DNA of 12,949 nt from NCBI GenBank assembly GCA_946481495.1, contig CAMLNW010000053.1, positions 1 through 12,949 of the forward strand, in the 5' to 3' direction. Shown here piece after piece: positions 1 to 5,571 of the stretch. Source of the DNA: an uncultured Actinomycetes bacterium. GTDB taxonomy: Bacteria; Actinomycetota; Thermoleophilia; Solirubrobacterales; Thermoleophilaceae. The notes beneath the pieces were generated by a model, which saw only the letters and a list, made by a program, of their open reading frames with translations, did not search any database and had not been told where the DNA came from. Numbering within the stretch: position 1 is the first letter of the stretch; each line of letters begins with the position of its first letter. Both the position numbers and the translations under genes were made by a program.

Positions 1-1
1 C

Positions 2-538
2 CTGATACCAACGTCCGTGGTTGCGGCGAATGCTGCTGTGCGACTTCTCGACAACCAAGCACCAGAGCAGGCGCTGCAGCAGGCTCGCCGTTACGGGCAG
101 GGAGTCGCCGATGCGTATGTCAGCCTTGCTCGGAGCGTGGCGAAGCGTGACGGCACGCTCAAGGTTTCGGGGCCGGGTGATAAGCGGGCTGAGCTTGAGG
201 CGTCTGCGGCAGAGCGCATTGTTACCGCGAGTCAGCGGGAGAAGCCGCTAAAGCCCATTGAGCTGACAATCGTCGGTACCTTGACGCGGACCGATAGCGA
301 GGAGGAGCGCTTTCGCGTCGTTCTGGACCGGGAGCGCCTGCCGCCTGAGCTAGACGGACGCAAGCGGGTGGTTGAGGGTCCGTACTCGGACGAGGCGAGA
401 CTTCAGGTCGAGGAGGACGGCTTGTGGAACCAGCGGGTCATCGCCGCAGTCCTGGCTACGCCTATGCGGGGCGCGACGAGGGCCAAGCCGGCGTTCAGGA
501 AGTTTGAGTTCACCAGCTTGAAGCGTGCTGCGTCCTGA
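2..538 (+). CDS. Hypothetical protein, 5' end outside the window
   Basis: I do not recognise this protein. The frame is open to the left edge, so the true start may lie upstream; the first start codon inside the window is GTG at 17, which would give 173 residues. The N-terminal part is alanine- and glutamine-rich and probably helical. The middle is charged (K, R, E, D) and contains a phrase resembling a beta-strand domain (IELTIVGTLTRTDSEEERFRVVLD). The end has LQVEEDGLWNQRVIAAV followed by a basic tail. There is no signal peptide, membrane segment or recognisable catalytic motif. Base composition is less GC-rich than the chromosome-like genes to the right: two 60-base lines counted gave 58% and 63%. 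It lies on the far side of a tRNA 3' fragment, so it may be cargo of an integrated element. That origin is inference from context. Confidence 0.6.
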   Translation: MIPTSVVAANAAVRLLDNQAPEQALQQARRYGQGVADAYVSLARSVAKRDGTLKVSGPGDKRAELEASAAERIVTASQREKPLKPIELTIVGTLTRTDSEEERFRVVLDRERLPPELDGRKRVVEGPYSDEARLQVEEDGLWNQRVIAAVLATPMRGATRAKPAFRKFEFTSLKRAAS

Positions 539-660
539 TCCCAGCTAGTCACGCCTAAGGCGAGATCGGTCAACGGCAGGCTAGGTAGGGCGGCGAGTGG
601 GGTCGTCAATGCCCCGCGACACACCGACGAGTTGGCGGGCCGAGCCGACTTCGGCGCTTG

Positions 661-684
661 GTGGCAAAACCCGTGGCAAAACCC
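661..684. repeat. Perfect 12-bp tandem direct repeat
   Basis: The unit GTGGCAAAACCC occurs twice back to back (661-672 and 673-684) with no mismatch. It sits about 130 bp before the tRNA-derived att-like sequence. Tyrosine integrases commonly bind short direct repeats (arm-type sites) at such a distance from the core site, so these could be integrase arm sites. That role is inference; the repeat itself is directly visible. Confidence 0.75.
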
Positions 685-810
685 CCTAGAATCGCCGGTA
701 ATGCAAAGCAATGCGCGGTCGTCTCAGACCCCGCTCGCGGCGCATGGATGAGCCGATTTTCCGCTCTGTAGAGCCAGAAAAGAGGCGGACGCCGTTACCC
801 CCGAAGGGGC

Positions 811-853
811 CTTCGCATGGCAGAGGTCAGGGGTTCGAGTCCCCTCAGCTCCA
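811..853 (+). other. 3' fragment of tRNA-Ala(GGC), probable attachment site
   Basis: The right part folds as a tRNA 3' end: variable loop AGGTC (824-828), a 5-bp T stem AGGGG/CCCCT (829-833, 841-845) around loop TTCGAGT, acceptor strand CAGCTCC (846-852) and discriminator A853. The acceptor strand would pair with GGGGCTG using the G3:U70 pair typical of alanine tRNAs. T818-GGC-A822 looks like the anticodon with its flanking bases. The 3' strand of the anticodon stem is missing, since only G823 separates A822 from the variable loop. No D arm or 5' acceptor strand occurs upstream. It is therefore not a functional tRNA. Integrases using tRNA genes leave exactly such a 3' copy at one end of the element, so I read it as attR or a remnant of it. 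A decayed second copy lies at 1435-1459. Confidence 0.7.
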
Positions 854-854
854 T

Positions 855-899
855 CGGAGCGGAACCCGGGAAGTAGGATCGCTCTATGCGACCGCTCCG
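855..899 (+). repeat. 8-bp inverted repeat flanking the reductase start codon
   Basis: CGGAGCGG (855-862) and CCGCTCCG (892-899) are perfect reverse complements separated by 29 bases. The loop would contain the ribosome binding site AGGA (875-878) and the ATG at 886. The right arm lies within the first codons of the gene. A hairpin exposing or modulating the start site is conceivable, but nothing more than the inverted repeat is shown. Confidence 0.4.
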
Positions 900-1437
900 G
901 TACTCGATCAACATCACGCTGGACGGCTGTTGCGACCACCGGGCAGGCTCCCCTGATGAGGAGACGCACCGTCACGCGACGGAGACCATCGAGCAGGCCG
1001 ACGCGATCATTCTCGGCCGGGTGACGTACGAGATGATGGAGTCCGCCTGGCGACCGTCGGAGAACGCGCCGGAGATGCCGGACTGGATGGCGCCCTTCGG
1101 ACGGACGATCGACGCGGCGAAGAAGTACGTCGTGTCGAGCACGCTCGACCAGGTCGATTGGAATGCCGAGCTCGTGCGTGGGGATCCCGCGGACGCCGTC
1201 CAAGAGCTGAAGCAGCAGCCCGGCAACGCGCTCTACGTCGGCGGCGTGATGCTCCCGCGGGCGTTGGCGGAGCGAGGGCTGATCGACGAGTACGAGTTCG
1301 TCGTGCACCCCCGGCTGGCGGGCCACGGGCCGTGGCTGTTCGAAGGGCTGTCGAAGTACGTCGATCTGCAGCTCATCGGCCGACACGAGTTCGGCTCAGG
1401 CGCGGTGGCCCTGCGGTACGAGCCACGCGTCGTCTGA
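886..1437 (+). CDS. Dihydrofolate reductase / RibD C-terminal domain protein
   Basis: A 183-residue single-domain protein of the RibD-C/dihydrofolate reductase superfamily (YwjB/YyaP-like), cytoplasmic and expected to use NAD(P)H. Visible family motifs are an N-terminal strand YSINITLDG (6-14), LGRVTYEMM (43-51), VVSSTL (82-87), LYVGG (116-120), LIDEYEFVVHP (132-142) and a closing FGSGAVALRYEP (169-180). Length matches the family. The start at ATG 886 is supported by AGGA at 875-878 with a 7-base spacer. These stand-alone proteins are rarely characterised; a pterin or flavin-precursor reductase role is possible, but the substrate is unknown. The gene starts 32 bp after a tRNA-Ala 3' fragment, and its stop codon overlaps a second, degenerate copy of that fragment, suggesting it arrived as a small integrated module. 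The domain assignment is confident; the physiological role is not. Confidence 0.9.
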   Translation: MRPLRYSINITLDGCCDHRAGSPDEETHRHATETIEQADAIILGRVTYEMMESAWRPSENAPEMPDWMAPFGRTIDAAKKYVVSSTLDQVDWNAELVRGDPADAVQELKQQPGNALYVGGVMLPRALAERGLIDEYEFVVHPRLAGHGPWLFEGLSKYVDLQLIGRHEFGSGAVALRYEPRVV

Positions 1438-1459
1438 GGTTTGAGCCCCCTCGGCTCCA
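1435..1459 (+). repeat. Degenerate second copy of the tRNA-Ala 3' end
   Basis: Aligned without gaps to 829-853, this 25-base stretch matches at 20 positions, including the block TCGGCTCCA against TCAGCTCCA. Two T-stem pairs are broken (T against T, and A against C), so it no longer forms a proper T arm. It begins at the TGA of the reductase gene and ends 7 bases before the epimerase ATG. It reads as an old attachment-site remnant that, with 829-853, brackets the reductase gene as a direct repeat with a 606-bp period. Confidence 0.55.
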
Positions 1460-1466
1460 CTCCCGC

Positions 1467-2429
1467 ATGAAGGTCTTCGTCACCGGCGCTGGAGGGTTCA
1501 TCGGCCGCGCCGTGGCAGAGCGGTTCCGCGCCCAGGGGGACGAGGTCGCGGGCGTGGACTTCGGCGCCGATCCAGAGCGCGCAATCGTCGCCGGCGATGT
1601 GTCGGAGCCAGGCCAGTGGCAGGCGGCGCTCGCCAGCGCGGACGTCGTCATCCACACGGCGGCGATCGTCTCGAACGCCTACGACATGAACGAGAGCTGG
1701 CGCGCCAACGTGCTCGGCACGCGCAACGTGCTCGACGCCGCTGCCAGCGCCGGGGCAAGGCGCTTCGTCCACATCTCCTCGGTGCGCGCCTTCTCGGACC
1801 TCGGCTTTCCCGACGGCGTCGACGAGCACCACCCGGTCCGGCCCGACGGCAACCCGTACGTCGACACCAAGATCGCCAGCGAGCAGGTCGTTCTCCAGGC
1901 TCATGCGGCAGGCGAGGTCGAGTGCGCGATCGTCCGGCCCGGCGACGTCTACGGACCGGGCGCACGAGCGTGGACGACCCTGCCGCTCGAGATCATCAGG
2001 TCGAACCGCTTCCTGCTGCCCGCGATGGGCAACGGCGTCTTCAGCGCGGTCTACATCGACGACCTCGTCAGCGGTCTGGCGCTCGCCGCGGAGCGGCCCG
2101 AGGCGGCCGGCGAGGTCTTCACGATCGCCGGACCGCACGGCGTGTCGACAAGGGAGTTCTTCGGTCACTACTTCCGCATGCTCGGCAAGCGCGGGCCGCT
2201 CTGCCTCCCGACGCCGCTGGCGGTCGCGGCCGCGCGCGCAGGCGGAGCCGCCGAGCGCCTGCGCGGCGACCGGACCGAGCTCAACGCCACCAGCATGCTC
2301 TACCTCGCCCGCCCGGGCGGCTATTCGATCGAGAAGGCCCGCCGCCTGCTCGGCTACGAGCCAGCGGTCGACCTCGACGAGGGCATGCGCCGCACCGAGG
2401 CCTGGTTGCATGAGGAGCGCCTGCTCTAA
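1467..2429 (+). CDS. NAD(P)-dependent epimerase/dehydratase (extended SDR)
   Basis: A 320-residue extended short-chain dehydrogenase/reductase. The N-terminal Rossmann motif GAGGFIG (7-13) follows MKVFVT directly, which fixes the start at ATG 1467 although no clear Shine-Dalgarno sequence precedes it. Upstream in-frame codons run through the reductase gene and are not protein-like. Other family marks are DVVIHTAA (59-66), N81 in the RANVLGTRNVLDAA helix, HISSVRAF (102-109), catalytic YxxxK as Y131-VDT-K135, RPGDVYGPG (157-165) and YIDDL (196-200). This fits NAD-dependent epimerases, dehydratases or 3-beta-hydroxysteroid dehydrogenase-like enzymes acting on a nucleotide sugar or similar alcohol. 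Substrate cannot be read from sequence. It converges with the minus-strand cluster, ending only 3 bases from the ArsC-like gene, with no room for a separate terminator. Confidence 0.9.
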   Translation: MKVFVTGAGGFIGRAVAERFRAQGDEVAGVDFGADPERAIVAGDVSEPGQWQAALASADVVIHTAAIVSNAYDMNESWRANVLGTRNVLDAAASAGARRFVHISSVRAFSDLGFPDGVDEHHPVRPDGNPYVDTKIASEQVVLQAHAAGEVECAIVRPGDVYGPGARAWTTLPLEIIRSNRFLLPAMGNGVFSAVYIDDLVSGLALAAERPEAAGEVFTIAGPHGVSTREFFGHYFRMLGKRGPLCLPTPLAVAAARAGGAAERLRGDRTELNATSMLYLARPGGYSIEKARRLLGYEPAVDLDEGMRRTEAWLHEERLL

Positions 2430-2432
2430 GAC

Positions 2433-2603
2433 TTAGAGGATCTCGAGCACGCGCTCGATTGGGCGTGCGTCACGGATCTCCGGCTCAGTCAAACCTTCAA
2501 CGTGGTACTCGACCGTGTCGAAGTCGATCCCCCGCTCCGCCAGCAACTGCGCCAGCTTGCGGCAGGTTGTGCAGGTTCGCTTCTCATAGACGACGATCGC
2601 CAT
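2433..2603 (-). pseudogene. ArsC/Spx-like thioredoxin-fold protein with internal deletion
   Basis: A 56-residue frame starting MAIVVYEKRTCTTCRKL, with CxxC at C11-C14, matches the N terminus of the ArsC/Spx arsenate reductase family (normally about 110-120 residues). The family resemblance continues to about residue 42 (GLTEPEIRD). It then jumps to ARPIERVLEIL and a stop, which resembles the usual extreme C terminus of the family (RPxERVLELL). The simplest reading is an in-frame deletion of roughly 60 residues. This would remove the central helices, the anion-binding arginines and the RPI-type cis-proline loop needed for activity. The start codon lies 10 bases after the DedA stop, so it was probably the last gene of that operon. 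It could be an intact mini-redoxin, but remnant is more likely. It abuts the end of the epimerase gene. Confidence 0.6.
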
Positions 2604-2613
2604 GGCCGCCAAC

Positions 2614-3273
2614 CTAGCGCGTACCGGCGCGCGCCCGACGGCGGCCGCGCAGCAGCTCGATCGCGATCGGGACGAACGAGAGACCGACGATCGCGATCAG
2701 CACGAACTCGATGTTCGCCTCGATCACCTCGACCTGACCGAGGAAGTAGCCGAGCGTGGTCACGCCGACACCCCAGAGCACGCCGCCGACGACGTTGTAG
2801 GTGAGGAAGGTGCGGTAGTTCATCCGCGCGACGCCGGCGGTGACCGGCGCGAAGGTACGGACGATCGGGACGAAGCGGGCGAGCACGATCGTCCGCGGGC
2901 CGTGGCGGTCGAAGAACTCCTGCGCCCGCTCGACATGCTCATGGTGGAAGAAGCGGCTATCGGGACGGCTGAAGATCGCCGGCCCGGCCTTGCGTCCGAT
3001 CGCGTAGCCGACCTGGTCACCGGCAATCGCCGCGAGTGGGATCGTCACCAACAGCACCCAGAGGTCCGGCAGCACGTTGTTCGCCGATAGCAGCCCGGCC
3101 GTAAACAGCAGCGAGTCGCCCGGCAGGAAGAAGCCGACCAGCAGACCCGACTCGACGAAGACGATCGCCAGCATCCCGAGCATCCCGAACGCCTCGATCA
3201 GCACGTCTGGGTCGAGCCAGCTCGGGCCGAGGGCGATCGGCCGGGAGGTCGCGGCGGCGGTCACCCGCGGCAC
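2614..3273 (-). CDS. DedA family membrane protein (VTT domain)
   Basis: A 219-residue integral membrane protein of the DedA/SNARE-associated (VTT) family. DedA proteins act in the cytoplasmic membrane, and some members recycle lipid carriers such as undecaprenyl phosphate. Hallmarks are E41 followed by FFLPGDSLL (48-56) in a re-entrant loop, GDQVGYAIGRKAG (85-97), and ARFVPIVRTFAPVTAG (132-147). Hydrophobic membrane segments lie near 30-50, 55-85, 155-180 and 187-208, with a basic C-terminal tail [11 protein letters not shown]. The start is GTG at 3273; no good ribosome binding site is seen, and another GTG (codon 4) is a possible alternative. It follows the SRPBCC gene by 19 bases and precedes the ArsC-like frame by 10, consistent with co-transcription. 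The substrate of this member is not deducible. Confidence 0.92.
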   Translation of the reverse strand: MPRVTAAATSRPIALGPSWLDPDVLIEAFGMLGMLAIVFVESGLLVGFFLPGDSLLFTAGLLSANNVLPDLWVLLVTIPLAAIAGDQVGYAIGRKAGPAIFSRPDSRFFHHEHVERAQEFFDRHGPRTIVLARFVPIVRTFAPVTAGVARMNYRTFLTYNVVGGVLWGVGVTTLGYFLGQVEVIEANIEFVLIAIVGLSFVPIAIELLRGRRRARAGTR

Positions 3274-3292
3274 CGTAGCGGACGACGACGAT

Positions 3293-3781
3293 TCAGCCGC
3301 GCGGCAGGATCTTGCGGATCCCGGAGATCATCGACCGGTTGCCGGCGCGCAGCAGCGGCGCGGCAAGCCGCCCGAGCGTGCGCGCGCCCGGCAACTTCGG
3401 GTCGAGCGCAAACGTCCAAGTGAGGCGCGTCCCACCGCTCGCGGTCGGCTCGACCAGGAAGTCCTCGGCGAGCGCGTTCAGCACCGGCCGCGTCACGCCG
3501 ACCACGTGGAAGGTCGCCCGCCGGCCCTCCTCCCAGCGGTAGAAGTGCTCCTCGAGCGTGAACAGCCGCGCGACCCGAATCGTCCGCACAGCACCCTCGC
3601 CGAGCGGACGCGCGGTCAGCCAGCGCAGACGGTCGAGCGGCGGGAACCACGACCACATCTCGTCGCTGCCGAGCGCCTCCCAGACCTCGGCCGGCGCGGC
3701 GTCGAGCTCGATCGTCGTCGGGACCACCAGCGGGGCGGTCTCGAAGAAGCTGTCGTCGACGGCGTCGACGGCGTTGGCCAT
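3293..3781 (-). CDS. SRPBCC (polyketide cyclase/START-like) domain protein
   Basis: A 162-residue protein with a single SRPBCC fold, whose members bind hydrophobic ligands in a deep cavity. The opening strand and first helices are PTTIELDAAPAEVWEALGSD (21-40) followed by WSWFPPLDRLRW. A beta-rich middle follows, with EGAVRTIRVARLFTLEEHF (62-80) and GTRLTWTFALDP (117-128), then a long C-terminal helix with LRAGNRSMISGIRKILP. There is no signal peptide or membrane segment, so it is probably cytoplasmic. The ATG at 3781 is chosen because it directly precedes the conserved fold. It sits between the lipoprotein gene (13 bases upstream) and the DedA gene (19 bases downstream), suggesting one transcript. 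Ligand and role are unknown; the family call rests on fold-like patterns and not on a catalytic motif. Confidence 0.85.
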   Translation of the reverse strand: MANAVDAVDDSFFETAPLVVPTTIELDAAPAEVWEALGSDEMWSWFPPLDRLRWLTARPLGEGAVRTIRVARLFTLEEHFYRWEEGRRATFHVVGVTRPVLNALAEDFLVEPTASGGTRLTWTFALDPKLPGARTLGRLAAPLLRAGNRSMISGIRKILPRG

Positions 3782-3794
3782 GGCAGGAACCTAC

Positions 3795-4232
3795 CTAGTC
3801 TTCCAGCGTCACCTCGGCGTCTCCCACGTTGGAGGGCACCGTCAGAGTCGCACCCAGCAGGCGGATGTTCGATGGGCCCCCGCGCTTGACCGTGATCAGG
3901 CAGGTACCTGCTGCCGGCAGATTGGTATTCGCGCAGCCCTCGTCGATCGAGAAGCGCTCGGCGCCCTGCCCGGTGATCTTGGGAACGCCCACGCTGATCT
4001 CCGTCTTGCTGCTGTTGTGAAAGGTCAGCTGTTTCTGCGTGCCCCCCTTGAAGTCAAAGTCGAGATCGGTCGTTGACGGAAGGAACTTGCCGCCGTTGGG
4101 CGGGAGACCAGCGGCGACATCTGGCGCAGTGACGCCGACATTGCCGGACGATGAATCATCGTCACCGCAGCCCACCAATAGAATGAGCATCACTGGAACC
4201 GCGAATATGACTGTCCTAGCTGCGCGCCGCAA
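3795..4232 (-). CDS. Secreted lipoprotein with an ASH/choice-of-anchor-D-like domain
   Basis: A 145-residue predicted lipoprotein. A basic start (MRRAAR), a hydrophobic stretch (8-20) and lipobox L19-V20-G21-C22 are followed by an acidic, serine-rich tether (GDDDSSSG). The remainder resembles one immunoglobulin-like ASH/choice-of-anchor-D repeat: DLDFDFKGGTQKQLTFHNSSKTEISVGVPKITGQGAERFSI (57-97), then a cysteine pair at C100 and C111 with the family-like phrase LPAAGTCLITV. It should be anchored on the outer face of the cytoplasmic membrane, perhaps for adhesion or binding. The start is TTG at 4232, chosen because a purine-rich ribosome binding site lies 3-6 bases upstream and the signal sequence begins there. 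GC is low for this window (55% on the line 4021-4080). It heads a likely operon with the SRPBCC and DedA genes; specific function is unknown. Confidence 0.8.
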   Translation of the reverse strand: MRRAARTVIFAVPVMLILLVGCGDDDSSSGNVGVTAPDVAAGLPPNGGKFLPSTTDLDFDFKGGTQKQLTFHNSSKTEISVGVPKITGQGAERFSIDEGCANTNLPAAGTCLITVKRGGPSNIRLLGATLTVPSNVGDAEVTLED

Positions 4233-4235
4233 GAT

Positions 4236-4245
4236 CCTCCCTCTC
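4236..4245 (-). promoter_or_regulatory. Ribosome binding site for the TTG-started lipoprotein
   Basis: On the minus strand this reads GAGAGGGAGG, ending 3 bases before the TTG at 4232. It is the strongest Shine-Dalgarno-like sequence near the gene and decides the TTG start. The next in-frame ATG would cut off most of the signal sequence. Confidence 0.65.
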
Positions 4246-4345
4246 GTAGCCGAAGGCCCAGCTTAACGACTACGTAAGCTCGCGTCTCCATCTTTCCTCG
4301 CGTCGCGAATCGAGCCGTGCGTCTCTGGTTCTATCCCGTGAGCTC

Positions 4346-5524
4346 ATGACTTCGGTCGGACCACAATCGACACGTTGGCACGCCACGTTGCGCGAGGGCG
4401 AGAGCGTCACGCCGCTCGAGCTCTTCTTCGACCTCGTCTTCGTGCTCGCGTTCACCCAGTGCACGGCGTTGATGGCCGCCGAGCCGACCTGGGCCGGGCT
4501 CGCCAAGGGACTGCTCGTACTCGGCGTGATGTGGTGGGCGTGGGTCGGCTACTCGTGGCTGACGAGCGTCGTCGATCCGGAGGAGGGCGCAGTGCGGATC
4601 GCGATCTTCGCCGCGATGGCGGCACTGCTGGTCGTCGCGCTCTGCATCCCCGAGGCGTTCGGCGACCTCGGCCTGCTGCTGGCGCTCGCCTACTGCGGCG
4701 TCCGCCTCGGGCACATCGCCCTGTTCGTAATCGCCAGCAGCGACGACCCCGGGCTGCGCCGATCGGTCCTCCGCCTGGCGATCAGCACCGCGATCGGCAC
4801 CGGCCTGCTGATCGCCGCCTCGTTCGCCGATCATGAGCTGCAGGGCGCCCTCTGGGCGCTGGCCCTGACGCTCGACATGGGCGGCACGTGGATCATCGAC
4901 GCGAGCGGCTGGCGGCTCGCGCCGAAGCACTTCGCCGAGCGCCACGGGCTGATCCTGATCATCGCGCTCGGCGAGTCGATCGTGGCGATCGGCCTCGGCG
5001 CCGAGGCGGGCGTCACCGCTGGCGTCGTTGCCGCCGCCATCCTCGGCATCGTCATCGCGGCGATGCTCTGGTGGATGTACTTCGACGTCGTCGCACTCGT
5101 CTCCGAGCGGCGGCTGGTCGAGGCGCCCGAGGGCGAGGAGCGCAACCGGATGGCGCGCGACTCCTTCTCCTACCTCCACGCCCCGATGATCGCCGGGATC
5201 ATCCTGCTCGCGCTCGGCCTGAAGAAGACGCTCGAGCACGTCGACGAGCCGCTGAAGGTCGTGCCCGCCTTCGCCCTGCTCGGCGGCGTCGCGCTCTACT
5301 CGCTCGCCCACGTCGCCTTCCGCTGGCGCAACGTCCACACCTTCAACACCCGCCGCTTCGGCCTCGCCGTCCTGATGCTCGCGCTGCTCCCGGTCGCCGT
5401 CGAGATCCCGGCGCTCGCCACCGTGGCCGGCGTCGCCGTCCTGCTCGTCGCACTAGTTGCCTACGAGACGTACAGCTACGGCGAGGCGCGGGCCAAGCTG
5501 CGCCACGAGGTCGCCCGCCACTGA
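4346..5524 (+). CDS. ltrA: Low temperature requirement protein A (LtrA) family membrane protein
   Basis: A 392-residue polytopic membrane protein with both family signatures: [12 protein letters not shown] (21-32) near the N terminus and [17 protein letters not shown] (195-211) in the middle. Hydrophobic segments recur along the whole chain (about 52-72, 83-101, 106-130, 143-160, 166-184, 201-217, 222-247, 279-293, 306-326, 338-352, 355-373), giving roughly eleven or twelve helices. Length is usual for the family. LtrA was named in Listeria from a cold-growth phenotype; its biochemical activity is not established, and the charged residues within the signatures hint at transport or channel function. 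The ATG at 4346 lacks a strong ribosome binding site. The gene is divergent from the lipoprotein gene across 113 bases in which I see only short palindromes, and precedes gnd by 47 bases. The symbol reflects family membership only. Confidence 0.93.
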   Translation: MTSVGPQSTRWHATLREGESVTPLELFFDLVFVLAFTQCTALMAAEPTWAGLAKGLLVLGVMWWAWVGYSWLTSVVDPEEGAVRIAIFAAMAALLVVALCIPEAFGDLGLLLALAYCGVRLGHIALFVIASSDDPGLRRSVLRLAISTAIGTGLLIAASFADHELQGALWALALTLDMGGTWIIDASGWRLAPKHFAERHGLILIIALGESIVAIGLGAEAGVTAGVVAAAILGIVIAAMLWWMYFDVVALVSERRLVEAPEGEERNRMARDSFSYLHAPMIAGIILLALGLKKTLEHVDEPLKVVPAFALLGGVALYSLAHVAFRWRNVHTFNTRRFGLAVLMLALLPVAVEIPALATVAGVAVLLVALVAYETYSYGEARAKLRHEVARH

Positions 5525-5571
5525 AGCGGCCTAGAGTTGGCCAGACCTTCGACCGGACGACAGGAGACGCG

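Larger units (their letters stand above)
539..885. other. Non-coding junction, probable right end of an integrated element
   Basis: No convincing gene is seen in these 347 bases; open frames on either strand here lack protein-like composition. The stretch holds, in order, a short CGCCT-A-AGGCG palindrome (552-562), a perfect 12-bp tandem repeat (661-684), a CGAAGG/CCTTCG inverted repeat (802-815), a tRNA-Ala 3' fragment (811-853), and the leader of the reductase gene. A frame on the minus strand across 811-853 encodes the phrase GAEGTRTPDLCHAK, which is typical of spurious proteins called antisense to tRNA genes. That supports reading the stretch as tRNA-derived DNA. Confidence 0.6.

Noticed and set aside
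552..562. CGCCT-A-AGGCG palindrome after the first gene as a terminator
   Set aside because: The arms are only 5 bp with a one-base loop and no T-run follows, so it is not a convincing terminator.
811..853. A functional tRNA gene
   Set aside because: The 5' acceptor strand, D arm and one anticodon-stem strand are absent, so only the 3' part is present.
724..1386. Minus-strand frame opposite the reductase and tRNA fragment, containing a GTRTPDLCHAK phrase
   Set aside because: That phrase is a known artefact of translating the antisense of tRNA T-arm sequences, and the rest is the shadow of the reductase gene.
1158..1466. Possible 103-residue N-terminal extension of the epimerase
   Set aside because: The extension is arginine/alanine-rich, lies within the reductase gene in another frame, and the Rossmann fold begins exactly at ATG 1467.
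4298..4308. TCGCG-T-CGCGA palindrome between the lipoprotein and LtrA genes as an operator
   Set aside because: Such short CG palindromes are expected by chance in this base composition, and there is no second copy.
4331..5338. Long minus-strand open frame opposite the LtrA gene, rich in D, E, R and Q
   Set aside because: Composition mirrors the reverse of transmembrane codons; the plus strand has both LtrA signatures.
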